From Plotosus lineatus (lineage: Eukaryota; Chordata; Actinopteri; Siluriformes; Plotosidae), in NCBI GenBank assembly GCA_024760905.1, contig CM045737.1:9729726-9793725 (forward strand): DNA of 64,000 bases, written 5' to 3'. Below the pieces are notes generated by a model. The model did no database searches, had not been told where the DNA came from, and saw nothing but the letters and a program-made list of their open reading frames with translations. Shown here one piece after another: positions 45,956 through 57,723 of the stretch. Both the position numbers and the translations under genes were made by a program. Numbering within the stretch: the first letter of the stretch is position 1; every line of letters starts with the position of its first letter.

Positions 45956-46393
45956 GAGTTGGAGTCAGTAACCGAGGATCGGTCCGGCAGGACCCATGCC
46001 TTCGGTTGCCATCCAACTCACATTGCACCCGACCCCTAAAACACCCACAGGTCATGGGTCCATGGAAGGGCGGACCCATATCTCCTTTTCGGGCTAGACT
46101 CGGCCAGGCTCCATGGGCAGAAGCCCGACCACCAGGCGCTCGCCTTCGAGCCCCTCCCCTGTGCCTGGCTCCAGGGGGGACCCCAGTGACCCGCATCCGG
46201 CAAAGAAAATTGTATCCTTGTCTGTTTCTTAGTCATAGAGGTCTTCAGAATCGCACTTTGTCTGGACCTTCACCCAGGACCTGTTTGCCTTGGGTGACCC
46301 TACCAGGGGCATTATACCCCCGATAACATAGCTCCTAGGATCATTAGGTCATGCAAACCCCTCCACCATGATAAGGTGGTGATTCTGGCAGGG

Positions 46394-46395
<2 letters not shown>

Positions 46396-46490
<95 letters not shown>

Positions 46491-46504
46491 CGAGAGAGAG
46501 AGCG
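46396..46504. repeat. (TA)n(TG)n(AG)n compound microsatellite
   Basis: Three runs in series, starting just after the Rex3 5' end. Confidence 0.95.
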
Positions 46505-46794
46505 ATTCAGGTATTCTTCATGCTGTGGGGACATAGATCTGTTTACACAGTGACATTATTATTGACCTTATGGGGAAAATATCCAAGTATCCATCACATA
46601 AAACATTACATTTTAAAGTGAGGTCATGTTTTAAGGTTAGGGTTAGGCTAAGCTCAGGGTATATATTGGTTATGGTTAGTCTTCAGGAACTTATTAAAGT
46701 CTATGTATTTTGTCCTGAAGTTATTTGCATCTCACTGTTTGTATGGGTTTAATGACAGTACTTCAGTTTCCTCTAACAATCCAAAGTCATGCAT
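46505..46794. other. no gene seen; short TTAGGG-like run near 46632
   Basis: GGTTAGGGTTAGGC near 46637 is a brief telomere-like stretch. Confidence 0.45.
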
Positions 46795-46980
46795 ATTAGT
46801 TCAGCTAGAAACTGTACATTACCCACTGGTGTGAATGTGAGTGTGAATGGTTGTCTGTGTCTGTGCTAGCCCTGAAATAGTGGTGACCTGTTCAGGATGT
46901 ACCCTGATTCTCATATGAAGTGAGCTGAAATTGGCTCCAGCATTCTGCACGACCCTGACAGATAAGCAGTACAGTATAGG
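46795..46980 (+). mobile_element. SINE-H/L2-like tail fragment
   Basis: GTGTGAATGTGAGTGTGAAT then GGTTGTCTGTGTCTGTGC and GAAATTGGCTCCAGCATTC: the tail part of the family at 18205. Confidence 0.6.
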
Positions 46981-47281
46981 AAAATATGAAGGAATAAATG
47001 TTGGGTTAGAAAAAAAAGTTAGGGTTAGAAAAACACTTCTTAAATGCATCATCATGTCTGTGTGATATTGACTAAGAACTAAATGTGATTAGTTGAAATA
47101 GCGTTAAGTTCTGGAAACAAGAGACAGACCTCACTTCCAATCCTCAATTGCTTTACTCTGTTTATAGATCTAGCATAAAAACTAAAGAACACAACATCAG
47201 GCATCAAACATATCATGTCTGATTGTTAAGTGGAAAGACTGTAGGAATTCAGTTTTCCCATAACATTTTTCTGAGCTGTTG

Positions 47282-47316
<35 letters not shown>

Positions 47317-47877
47317 GTGCTTGTTAGATTGTAGTAAACATTAGATGATTCATGCAGTGTTCATGTTAATACAGTATTTATGTGTCATTGTATTCTCTCC
47401 ACCTGTTTTTATGTTGTCAAACTTGATAAATACCTTTGCCTGCCAGGGTCTGTGATAAATACTGATTTATTTTAATGCAGCTATTTTTCTGTCTTGTCTG
47501 GTCAGGACAAAACCGTTCATAAATGAAGAGTAGAAATAAGGTGAAAATAATTGTGCAGTAATATTTGATGTGTTAGATTTAATAGTTGTTTGTTCATAAT
47601 CTCAAATAAATGGAATAATTACATCAGTTTAATAGATGGTATTTCTTATATGATAAAAATAGTCTTCAGCAGCTGAAGTTGCTTGATTAAACTCATTTTG
47701 TACGACCTGACTGTTTTATTACGAGAGTCATGAAAAAAAAATCCTTGACATTTTGCTTTAGGGTGATTTTTTATTTCTTACGTATTCATGTTTTAAGGAT
47801 ATGCCCACATTGCTTTTTTTAGCTCCTCAGAATCAGGATGTTATGATATAAGTTGACAATTCTGCATGTGTTTGAAT

Positions 47878-47920
<43 letters not shown>

Positions 47921-48029
47921 ATATTCATCACATTGTGAATAATGAATAAATTTATTTACAAAATCACATTATAGGGACAAAATGTAAATATTTTAACGTT
48001 AGAGTAAAGGGAAGTCCACAGGAAATGAA

Positions 48030-48105
<76 letters not shown>

Positions 48106-48286
48106 TGAAGGCACATTTATTTGATTTTGATATGTATTTTATATTTTTTTATTTAAATAATACAATTTTAGAGTTTTAGACTGAAGACTAATGTTAGGGT
48201 AAGGATTAGCTTTAGGTTTGGGTTAAGGTAAAGTTAAGGTTAGGGAAGGGGTTCATCTCGAGGAGAAGATGAAAAGTGATGAAAAT

Positions 48287-48382
<96 letters not shown>

Positions 48383-48610
48383 ACAAACATAAGGACCTTT
48401 TCATTGCTTTGCATGTCTTCGGCATGAATAAAAATAAAAACACAAATCATGCTAAGTACAGATAAATGCTCCATTTAACAACAACAACAAAATATTGGAG
48501 TCAAGTGATGGTGTCTATTAAGGTTGACTCCTATCACCAGTCCTTGACATGAAGGTATGCAGTTAATTAAATCTACACGGTTAAACTAGTAATCTTCACG
48601 GACAAATGCC
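46981..48610. other. no gene seen; four long microsatellites
   Basis: (GT)n at 47284-47315 and 47879-47919, (TA)n(GA)n at 48038-48105, (GT)n(GA)n at 48288-48380. TTAGGG-like pieces at 47020 and 48190-48245. Otherwise AT-rich. Confidence 0.7.
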
Positions 48611-48904
48611 TCAAGGAGTTTTTTGTTTTGTTTTGTTTGCTGCGCTGCTTGTCGAGGTGTAGACATGCATTTTAATACCAGCATTCATGATGTATTTCAT
48701 GACCTCTGGTGCGGTGAAAGCTACATAGATAAGCTTTGGTAGTGCATACAGAGCGGATGGGGGAGTCATGTGGACGCTCCAGATGCTCTGGTTAATGAAG
48801 TTTGATTCGAAGGGCAACCTCATGATGAGGGCATTAGGAACAACCTTTTGTTGTCCTTGGGAAATATTTGGAAATGGACTTATTTTTACAATTACATTCC
48901 CCAT
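48611..48904 (-). other. unidentified 97-codon ORF
   Basis: ATG at 48904 (reverse). The reading includes LPFESNFINQSIWSVHMTPP and APEVMKYIMNAGIKMHVY. It is not low-complexity and not antisense to a repeat that I recognise, but I cannot place it in a family. It may be an exon, a transposon fragment or chance. Confidence 0.25.
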
Positions 48905-49004
48905 AAAAGTTTACCATACTTGAGATTATTCGTAGTTTTTTTTGGAGGGCTTTTTGTAGACCAATGCGGCTCCCTGTCTGCATTAATAACAAGAGGTAGA
49001 ATTT

Positions 49005-49562
49005 GTTTCTGGTGAGGAATGAAGTATATCAAGGTTGTCCTTTGTGACCAGTTCTGTTCAGAATTTTTATGGACAAAACTTCTAGGCGCAACCTTGGCGT
49101 TGAAGGGCTCTGGTTTGGGGGGACCATAAGATCTTGTTTCTGCTTTTTACACATGAGATTGTCCTTTTGGCTACAAGCCAGGACCTCCAGAATACCCAGA
49201 GTGATTCACAGCTGAGTGTGCTCAGCACCTGTAAGTCGGAGGCCATGGTGGAGTCCCCCTTTCAGGTCTGGAATAAGGTCCTGCCCCAAGTGGAGGAGTT
49301 CAAGTATCTCAGTTTACATGTTGAGAGGATCCAGTTGAGGTAGCTTGGGCATCTGAGCAGAATGCCTCCTGAACACCTCCTTGGTGTGATCTTCCAGGCA
49401 TGTTCAACCTGGAAGAGACCCTGGGGTTGACCCGGGAAACACTGGAGGGATTATGTCTCTCAGTTGATCTTTAAACGCCTCTGTGTTCTCTCAGAAGACT
49501 TGGAAGAATGGCTGGGGAGAAGAGCATCTGGATGTTGTTACTTGGCCTGCTGCCCTGCCACC
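49005..49562 (+). mobile_element. Rex3 C-terminal fragment, forward, degenerate
   Basis: MDKTSRRNLGVEGLWFGG, then LPQVEEFKYLS and RWLGHLSRMPP-like and C-terminal pieces in shifting frames. Several deletions. Confidence 0.7.
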
Positions 49563-49721
49563 CGAACCTGATTCAAACGTAAAAAGAGAATAATAATGAT
49601 TTTTGTGGAGTTGCATCATATTCACTTCTAACCAAATTTACCTTTTCTTATGCACTTCTTATGGTTTTCTAAGCTCTAGGTACTCACTCAAAAAAAAAAA
49701 CGTTTTTACTTACGGGGCAGA
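49563..49721. other. no gene seen
   Basis: AT-rich spacer. Confidence 0.4.
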
Positions 49722-50036
49722 GTCAATCATCGTCATCATATCTTATCCCCGTAGGGTAGTGTATATTGGTCTCTTCCGGAGAAGATTAACCGGGACGCAG
49801 GAACGCTTGCTACTTGTCCCCAGAAACACGCTGACGGCTTTGCAGCCTACTCTTTTTACGAAAGTCAGCAATGGTTCTTTTACATGTTTCTCACCATAGT
49901 CAGTGAGAGACATGGCCTGCCTTTGATAACCCAGTTAGCTGCACTGGGGGGACAGTGACAGCCCTGTGGGGACTCAATCCCCCAACCTTAGGATCAGCGA
50001 TCCTGTGCCCTATCCACTAGATCACCACTGCCTGGC
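49722..50036 (-). mobile_element. SINE-G, tail type 2, reverse
   Basis: The left end has the reverse of the ATGATGAT tail (CATCGTCATCATATCTTATC), then the type 2 tail, body and head. CAGAGTCAATMA occurs on both sides (near 49710 and 50036) as a likely target duplication. Confidence 0.85.
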
Positions 50037-50110
50037 AGAGTCAATAAATGAAAAATTAACCAAGTGGCTTGGAATGAGCCACACAACACTAATCCAGCCA
50101 ATCAGCTATA

Positions 50111-50615
50111 CAGGGATCCCTCGCTACTTTGCACTTCAATTCATCCGGCTTCAGTGCATAGCTTTTTTTTTTTTTTTTTAAATATTCATCAAATTGAAAT
50201 TAAGGAAAATTAGTTGAAAAAGTTAAGGAAATGCTGCAAAAACAAAGCCAATTATGCAACAACAACAAAAAAAAACCCTGAACAAACACAAAACAAAAAA
50301 CAACCCAAAGCCTCCCATCAAAACTATTTACATTTTTGTGAGGTGCACATCTGCGCGCGTGTGTGTGTGTGTGTGTGTGTGTGTGTCTGTATGTGTGTGT
50401 ATTTATATTTTATTTACATCTTATGCATTATTTTTGAATGTTTAATTGTTATTTTAAGCATTTATAGCATTGACTATGTATTTATTGATATTATATACAC
50501 ATATATATGTACGTATACGTCAGTCAGGGGGGATGGGGGTTGATCCTACTCCACAGAATTTGGTGGTCGTGGGAGATCTCGGTCCCAATTAATCTTGGAA
50601 AGTGCGGGGTCCCTG
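50111..50615 (+). mobile_element. MITE-1, full length (505 bp), TA duplication
   Basis: CAGGGATCCCTCGCTACTTT at the left, the inverse of CAGGGACCCCGCACTTTCC at the right, TA on both sides (50109-10, 50616-17). The terminus style and TA target fit a pogo/Tigger-type transposon. A core GT run is at 50355-50400. It serves as the reference for copies at 1610, 23113 and 61549. Confidence 0.88.
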
Positions 50616-50617
50616 TA

Positions 50618-51950
50618 GTTAGAGTTGCTGGGGTGCACTGTAGAATATTACTGTTTGGCTGAAGGGGAAATGTGGTTGTCTTGTTAGTGCTAGCATTCAA
50701 CAGTACAGTCAATTACAATGCAATATCTCCTTGATGGGAAAAGTACTTCCAAGTGGATGGCATGAAAAAGAGAGGGCAAGCACATAAAACATAAACGGAA
50801 CTTATCTATCAAGATCTGAGGGAGTGGCCTCTCAACGCAAGTGATGCTCTTGACAGAAAGCAATGGAGAAAGACACCGCGAATGTATTGTGCCCTGTCTG
50901 TCACCAGATGTTGAAAGGTGTTATATCGGTACTGAGTGGGTGACCCCTATAAGAATTGCTCATTCATTCATTTGCTGAACCACGGGGAGGCTGAGCCTAA
51001 TTTAGCTGACCTTGGACAAAGGTTGTGGTAATCCCCGAACAGCTCACCAAACCATCACAGGGCACCATGCACCCAACCAATCACTCACACTCACACAAAG
51101 GAGCAATCTGGAAGAGCCAAATGAGAAAGGTGTGCTAATCGCTATGCCACCAAGGTGCCCCCATAAGAAGCACAATGGTATGAGAGCACAAAAGCAAATG
51201 TGTGGCGTTGGAGTACTTAGAAAAACAATTTGCTGTCAGGGAACACATTTTATTTCAATTGTTTGATAAATGTAGCACTCTAGATATCCTGCTGAATTGT
51301 GGCTACAGTAGTGGAGTGGAAAGTTTCCATCTTGTCTTTTCCACTCATTTTCATTCGGATGAGTCATTACCTGTAAGGGTGACTATAAATTTAGGATTCT
51401 GAATCACAAAGATGTTGGTATAAGGTGCTCCTGGATGTTTTATTGTCTTGCTGATTCTAAGATATCTAAGATATTGCCTGGAAATGTTCTACGACCAAAA
51501 GAATGTCAGCCCTTCACCAGACTTTAGTTCCTTGGATTAAAATCAAAGTGACATACACCAATCAGATTCCACTCCATTAGATTTCTGAAATGAGGGAAAA
51601 AAACTCATCATCTGTCAACTCCATTTATTACTCTTCACACATCCCTAGTCAGTTTGACAGACACGCAGATGAGAAGAAAAAAACACGTTGTCTGTCATGT
51701 TAACTCAACAGCTTATCAGTTAATGCAGACAAAGTCAGTATGCTACAGAACGCATTAGAATTACTACAAGACCTGGGAAAACATTTATTACAACACAGAA
51801 TTGAGACACTGAGATCAAAAACCCCGTAAGTTGCATGTGACTTATGGGCTTATTGATCTCAGTGAATCAATTTTGGAATGACAACACTGTTTTAAAATGA
51901 TTTTCACAAAAAGCTTAAGTGAACAATTTATCATATTGTCCTAATTATGA
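50618..51950. other. no gene seen; SINE-H/L2 tail piece at 50963-51165
   Basis: A reverse SINE-H copy (CATTCATTTGCTGAACC … GCTATGCCACCAAGGTGCC) at 50963-51165. The rest is unique-looking, AT-rich. Confidence 0.55.
50963..51165 (-). mobile_element. SINE-H, reverse, internally shortened
   Basis: Tail at left, tRNA-like head remnant at right (GTGCTAATCGCTATGCCACC). Confidence 0.6.
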
Positions 51951-53552
51951 ATGATCACATTCCTTGGATCACATGTCTTCATCATCCAAGGCGAGAAGAT
52001 TCCCACCATCCAGGATGAGAGCAGAACATGCCTAGGAAAACATTTTGACCAGGCGGACCCGAACAACAGCAAAGACGTCCAGAAAGCGCTGAAGACATGG
52101 CTTCATGCGATAGATGAAAGTCATCTTCAGGGCCGCTTCAAGGCATGGTGCTTCCAGTACGGAATAGTTCCAAAAATGCAATGGCCATTCCTGCTTTATG
52201 ACATGGCCTTATCGACAGTAGAGTCAATGGAATGACAATGTAGCAGATTTCTCCGCAAGTGGTTGGGGGTTCCACTAAGAGCCTGTAACAGTGAATTTCT
52301 CCATTGTGAGATTAATAAAGCTGTATCTTATCTTATCTTATCTTATCTTACAGCACTGTAAACCTCTACAGTAGGTCAGCCAAACTCAGCTTACCACTAT
52401 CATTGGTAATTGAAGAATTCCAGACTGCAAAAGCTTGAGCTGTTTCTACCTTGTGCTTATCAAAAGACTCAGCAGTTCACCACGCAGGAGACGCTGTGAA
52501 GACCGGTAGAAAGTGGAATCCTCATAAAGCAGTCCAAGTCGCTGAGGAGGACCTATGCCATCAAGAGTTAGTGGGAACAGTTTGCAAAGGACGATTGGGC
52601 CTTGGCAAATATGGTGAGAAGCGGTGGAGCATGGCTGATAACAAAACAAGAAGAGACTTGATTGTCCAGCAATCTAGAAAGAAAGAAGAACATGACAGGT
52701 ATGTAAGGGCAGTCGGGTTAGGAAGCCAAGGCAGCTGGACCAGATGGGAAGCAGCCCTCGAACCCCCATTAACCTGGAAAGACCTATGGTCTATAGACCA
52801 AGGACGACTCAGTTTCCTACTCCGTGCTCTATCAGACCTGCTACCTACGCCTTCTAACTTGCGCATTTGGGGTAAGGAAGGAGACACTTCATGCTTTCTA
52901 TGTAAAGCCGTCAACTGGACCCTAAACCACATCCTTACAGCATGTCCCAAGGCTCTAGGGGAGGGGATGTACAGGTGGAGGCACGACAATGTTCTCCGAG
53001 AGATTGCTATAGTCGAAGACCAGTGCAGAGTGGAGGCCAACCACCAGAACAAAGGGAACGTAGTAAAACCCATACAGTTCCTAAAAGATGGAGACAAGTC
53101 CAAGTCCAGCAAGTCTGCAAGAACTATGTCAATCTTGACTACAGCCTCCAATTGGCAACTTGATGTGGATGTGCAGAAGAAGCTACGATTCCCAGAAGAG
53201 ATAGTAGTCACTACAGCGCGCCAAGACATGCTGCTACTATCACGCGAATCGAAAACCATCCACATTATAGAGCTCACAGTCCCCTGGGAGGAAAGACTCG
53301 ACATTTCACATGAGTTGAAAGCAGCGAAATACCAGGACTTGGTTGATGAAGCAAGGGTTAAGGGATGGAAAACAACCTGATGCCAATCGAAGTCGGATGC
53401 AGGGGTTTTGTTGCAACATCCACAAAAAACATCCTGTACAGGTAAGGTCTTCCCTCCACCACCACCACAAAGAAGGCAATAAAGACCATCAGTGCCTCAG
53501 CGGAGTCAAGCTCAAGATGGTTGTGAATGAAGAGAAAAGAAAGTTGGAACAC
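51951..53552 (+). mobile_element. R2-type LINE (restriction-like endonuclease), 3' coding part
   Basis: A 5'-truncated element of the RLE-bearing LINE group (R2/NeSL/Hero-like in animals). Coding sequence runs from the RT thumb region to the end, interrupted by a 58 bp insertion at 52292-52349. Beyond 53380 the frame shifts and continues (MPIEVGCRGF; KTISASAESSSRWL-stop-MKRKESWN) to about 53552. Confidence 0.85.
51951..53552 (+). pseudogene. RLE-LINE C-terminal protein fragment, broken
   Basis: First segment 51951-52235: FKAWCFQYGIVPKMQWPFLL, then FLRKWLGVPLRAC. After the 58 bp insertion NLYSRSAKLSLPLSLVIEEF follows. The segment 52451-53380 holds a CCHC knuckle at C148, C151, H160 and C165 (CX2CX8HX4C), then YRWRHDNVLREI and the nuclease core RQD-X14-E with ELTVPWEERLD. 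The family norm is RPD, so Pro is Gln here; the catalytic Asp and Glu remain. Such nucleases cut the target DNA for integration. In-frame stops and frameshifts make it a pseudogene. Confidence 0.83.
52292..52349 (+). mobile_element. 58 bp LINE-tail insertion ending in (TCTTA)n
   Basis: GTGAGATTAATAAAGCTGTA then five TCTTA units, between ACAG at 52288-52291 and 52350-52353. Removing it restores the RLE-LINE reading. It looks like an extremely 5'-truncated LINE insertion. Confidence 0.65.
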
Positions 53553-54187
53553 AGCCAACCATAGGCCAGGAGGCTAGCGTGCAGGGCCAAGAACTCAGAA
53601 GATAGCCTGAAGCCAGTCTGCAGGTGAAGACAATTTAAGTCTTTACTGCCCCACAGGTTAAGGGGCCAAACTCTGATGATCTTGAGACACCTGCTGAAGA
53701 TGCAGACTAGGCAGGAAGCAACAACTACTACTAATCTGCGGATGTGACACATGCCCATCAAGCTTCTTTGTAGCGTAGCATCACAGATGTTTAAAGAAAC
53801 TTGCTTTGATTTTATTCAGTTTCCCTCATCTCATCTCACTTACTCAACTCAATCCCAGGACCTTCTTGCTGTGTGGCAGATCTGATAACATCAACAACCG
53901 GTTGATCGGTCCTCCCACAGTCCAAACCGTACTAAATTGACCCTAGTTGTAAGTGTGAATGGTGGTGTGTGTTGGCCCTGTAATGGTCTGGAGAACTACT
54001 CAGGGTATATCCTGCCCTTACTTAGTGTGGGTTGAGATAGGCACTTCTGAAAAAGAAGACCCTGCTCCAAAATCAAAACCCTTAACATTGACATCTGCTG
54101 TTGACCACATGGACAAAGGAAAACACTTGCATCATGCCACCATTTTACGTCATGATATTTAAGAATGATAAATAACAAAATGAAATA

Positions 54188-54222
<35 letters not shown>

Positions 54223-54359
54223 GGTGGTGTGTATGTGTGTAAGGTGTTGGTGGGTTACGGCTCACATGAAAATAAGAGGCCATCCTGCTTACTCCAACTG
54301 CTGCCAGAAACTTGTATAGCATGCCTCCATAAGTTCTTGTAATTTTTCTTGACTGAAAC
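53553..54359. other. RLE-LINE 3' flank, L2-like tail, (TG)n
   Basis: 53553-53780 may be the LINE 3'-UTR. An L2/SINE-H-like tail is at about 53900-54045. (TG)n at 54190-54221. No gene seen. Confidence 0.5.
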
Positions 54360-54692
54360 TGAAAGGCCCAAACCTGTTTCAGCATGAAACTTCCTCTATA
54401 TGCACAAAGTATGCTCCATGAAGACATGGTTTGAGAAATTGAGGTGGAAGAACTTAATGCAAAGAGCCCTGACCTCAACCGCAGTGCACACCTTTGGGTT
54501 GAACTGGAACACAGACTGCACACCAGAACTCCTTACGCAGCATCAGTGCTTGTAGTCAAGAATACACTTGTGGATAAAAGAGCACAGGAGCTTTCCCTGG
54601 AAGAATGGAAAAATGGGAACTAGATCTAGAATGAGAAGTTCAACAAGCACAGAGGGTTGTGATCATTTGGGTTGTGAGGTTTTCTATAACTT
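54360..54692 (+). mobile_element. Tc1/mariner-like transposase C-terminal fragment
   Basis: 54421-54600 encodes SPDLNRSAHLWVELEHRLHT … EEWKN, the end of a fish Tc1/mariner-like transposase. The usual block is SPDLNPIE-LW; here the catalytic Glu position is Ala. The 3' part (TTTGGGTTGTGAGGTTTTC…CTTTTGGCTG) resembles a terminus. Dead. Confidence 0.65.
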
Positions 54693-54821
54693 TTGGCTGT
54701 TTTTGCTTACATTGTTTTGGTCTGTGACCAAAATGTTCTTAATTTGAGGTATATGGATCAGTCAACTTGTTTTGAAAAACAAGATAGTGATATGATCAGA
54801 TATCTTAATATATTAACTGTT

Positions 54822-54915
54822 AGTGTGTGTGTGTGTGTGTGTGTGCGCGAAGAACATCATGTTGTGACCAGGTCATTCTTGTTTATTTGGATCTATAGGT
54901 TAACTGTGGAAGTGA

Positions 54916-55013
<98 letters not shown>
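54822..55013. repeat. (TG)n, then (TC)n(TG)n compound microsatellite
   Basis: TG run at 54822-54846. (TC)n at 54918-54960 passing directly into (TG)n to 55013. Confidence 0.95.
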
Positions 55014-55014
<1 letters not shown>

Positions 55015-56175
55015 TACACAGCAGAAAACAGAAGTAGTGAAGGAATAGTAGATAAAGTCTTGCGAGTTGTGCCCTCCAGCAAACCTCTGTGAAAAAAATG
55101 AAGCAAAAGAGAATAAAAGGAACTAAAATAGATGAAAACGGTCTTACAGCCAAACTATGACATGATTTGTTCCTTAACTGCATTCTATGTCTTTTTCTTG
55201 CCCTATGCATATTAACTCACTGTGGGAGGCAGTGGTATGGCACAGAGCTTCTAGGCATAGAGCCAAACAGCGGGTGGACACAGGGCCATGGTTGAATATT
55301 CATGAAGACAGGGAGAGCCTTGAGCATGTTTTAGTTGCCAGCCAACCCAGCAATCCATAATTGGTAGTTGGACAAAGAAAGCATGATTGTGTAAGAATGA
55401 AAAATCCAAACAAATATCTTAGACCTGGGGCATTTGCTAGCAAGAAATCTCTACCTGAGCTGCATACACACGTCTGAGCCTTGTTATTTGTTAAACCCAA
55501 TAAAGTTTGATGTAACGCTACAGAGCCATTTATCACTGCACTCTGGGGTGTCTCATACAGTGTGGCATTTGATAATGACCTAGGTGTATCCTGTAATAGA
55601 TTGTAGCCTGCAGACCCAGACGAAGGTTACCAGACAGAGTAATCGTAATCTGAGGAGTAATAACTTTGCTTGTCACCAACCCAGAAAACTAAGATATACA
55701 GTAGTATGCTTTGCCTCCATTTCACTGCAAAGCTAGTGGTTAGCACATCCACCTCACAGCAAGAAGGCCCTGAGTATGAGTCCCAGGCTTGGCAAGGGTG
55801 TTTCTATGTGGAGTTTGCATGTACTACCTGTGCTTGAATCGGTTTACTCCAGGTACTTCAGTCTCCTTCTATAGTACCCTAACAAAGGATAATGCAAAAG
55901 AGGTTTAACCATGAACAACACAGTAGGATGCAGCTATAGCATAGAGTCACAGCAAACAATAACATACACTTGCACAGTCCAGCAGTCTACTCATATTGGT
56001 AAAAATTAGTAGGCAAGAACATTAATCAAGTGTTTTACAGAATGTATATTTACTGGCTACTTCATTATGAACACATGTGCACATACACATTGAAGGAATC
56101 AGTTGCAAATACCAAAACCTGAAGCAGGATGAGAGTGATGGGTCAAGGGTTGTGGAGTTTATTTTGGTATATAAC
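55014..56175. other. no gene seen; SINE-H head at 55735-55875
   Basis: A forward SINE-H head and body (GTGGTTAGCACATCCACCTC) at 55735-55875. The rest is unique-looking. Confidence 0.55.
55735..55875 (+). mobile_element. SINE-H fragment, forward
   Basis: tRNA-like head with ACCTCACAGCAAGAAGGC and the TTTCTATGTGGAGTTTGC body. The tail is absent. Confidence 0.7.
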
Positions 56176-56806
56176 CTGTAGGGCATGGGTCAGGAACCTA
56201 TGGCTCGCGAGCCAGATGTGGCACTTTTGATGATTGTATCTGGCTCTCAGATAAATCAGGTGGCCTTTCTTAACAGACTAACAAATATATAATTTCACTA
56301 TCATTTAAATAAAAATACAAAACAGCCATCAAATAAAACAAAAACAATGAATAATGAAGAAGATCGATAAATCGCACACATTTAAATCAATACATCTATT
56401 TTCACTGCCACGTCACTGTGGCGCGCAGCGGAGAGCCAATCCTTTCCGTACGCCAGTATGCGGGCGGGTCCAATACCTTGCAACTCTAATTTTATTGGAT
56501 TATAACAACAGTCACAGACTGCGCGTGTTGTTTTTGAGTAAAGAGGTAAATTTCCCCTGTTTTTGATCAGCTCATTTGCACGAAGCCAAGCAGAGCTGGC
56601 AAGCAAACCCAAATGAACAGACATGGAAAAACTTCAACTCGCAGACCAGCTGATTGCCAAAACTTGGGACGCGCTTCCTGTCCCATAAACACTGCAGCGT
56701 GTGAGTCTTGCCATATTGACCATGTTTGGCATGCGAGTCCTTTTTATGTCCTTTTTACCTAAAAAATATCAAGACCAACCTGCGGTCACGTTTAAAAGAT
56801 GGAAGC

Positions 56807-56896
56807 CTAAACGCCTGCATGAAGCTGAACCTCAGCACGTATCATTCAGACTACAAAGCCATCAGCAACACCATGCGGCACCAGAAGTCGCATTAA
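56807..56896 (+). pseudogene. hAT transposase C-terminal fragment
   Basis: Reads LNACMKLNLSTYHSDYKAIS then NTMRHQKSH and a stop at 56894. It resembles the end of hAT transposases after the dimerisation domain. Only the last 29 residues are in frame; pieces upstream (56590-56800) are frameshifted. Confidence 0.6.
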
Positions 56897-57009
56897 TAGT
56901 AAGAAGTACTTTTCTTATTAATAAATAACTCTGTTATGACAATGTCGTTTAAAATAAATTCAGTCTTATTATACTCTCAAATTGTTGGTCTTCTTTTTCA
57001 ATTTAGTTG

Positions 57010-57402
57010 TATTCAGTATAGCATAGGCCTCCGTCAGTCCCGAAGGACTATGGCTGCGCTCTGGTCAGTATCCCGACTGGTGATACTCCCCAGTGCGCAG
57101 AGCCTGGGTAGGGAGTAATGAGGGACAGGCTGTTACCCAAGCAGCAAGTCCCCCCCTGTCTCGGCGCCACCGGAAGGATCCAATGGAAAGGCAAGTGCCG
57201 ATACGACTGGGTTCCAGTGCCGCTGCAGGAGAGAAACTACGGTCAATTAACCTACAGTGCATGTCTTTGGATTGCGGGGGAAACCTGCACAAGCACGGGG
57301 AGAACATGCAAACTCCACACAGAAACTCCCAGGCCAGGAATCGAACCCGGGCCTTCTTGCTGTGAGGCGGACGTGCTAACCACTACACCACCGTTCCGCC
57401 TG
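57010..57402 (-). mobile_element. SINE-H-like composite, reverse
   Basis: 57235-57402 is the reverse of a SINE-H head (AATCGAACCCGGGCCTTC, CTAACCACTACACCACCG). 57010-57230 is another dispersed segment (GAAGGACTATGGCTGCGCTC) often found next to such heads. Confidence 0.65.
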
Positions 57403-57408
57403 TATTCA

Positions 57409-57446
<38 letters not shown>
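57409..57446. repeat. (TA)n microsatellite
   Basis: About 18 TA units between the SINE and the Tigger-like copy. Confidence 0.9.
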
Positions 57447-57448
<2 letters not shown>

Positions 57449-57450
<2 letters not shown>

Positions 57451-57651
57451 CAATTTACAAAATTAATCCGTTCCAGAGCTGGATAAACCCCATAAACCCT
57501 TTAAAAATGATAAAAGTACACCAATTTTGTATGAAATATGTGTTAAAAGTGAAAGAAAAATTATTTATTAAAATATTTAAACATTTTATTAACACATTAA
57601 ACCATTTTATTAACATATTTATTAATTAAACCATTATTAAACATTTTTTAT

Positions 57652-57723
<72 letters not shown>

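Larger units (their letters stand above)
43066..46378 (-). mobile_element. Rex3-type LINE, nearly full length, reverse
   Basis: Reverse order: 5'-UTR (46378-45960, starting CCACCTTATCATGGTGGAGG), APE endonuclease, RT and the C-terminal block (ending near 43080). It lies just downstream of a (TA)n tract. It has an inserted SINE-X at 44205-44367 and a deletion of about 160 bp near 43695. Confidence 0.88.

Noticed and set aside
46630..48250. Interstitial telomere
   Set aside because: TTAGGG-like units are short, scattered and impure, more like the degenerate GGTTAGGGTTAG stretches common in fish DNA.
52561..53304. 247-codon reverse ORF
   Set aside because: Antisense of the RLE-LINE coding region, whose forward frame has a CCHC knuckle and the nuclease motif.
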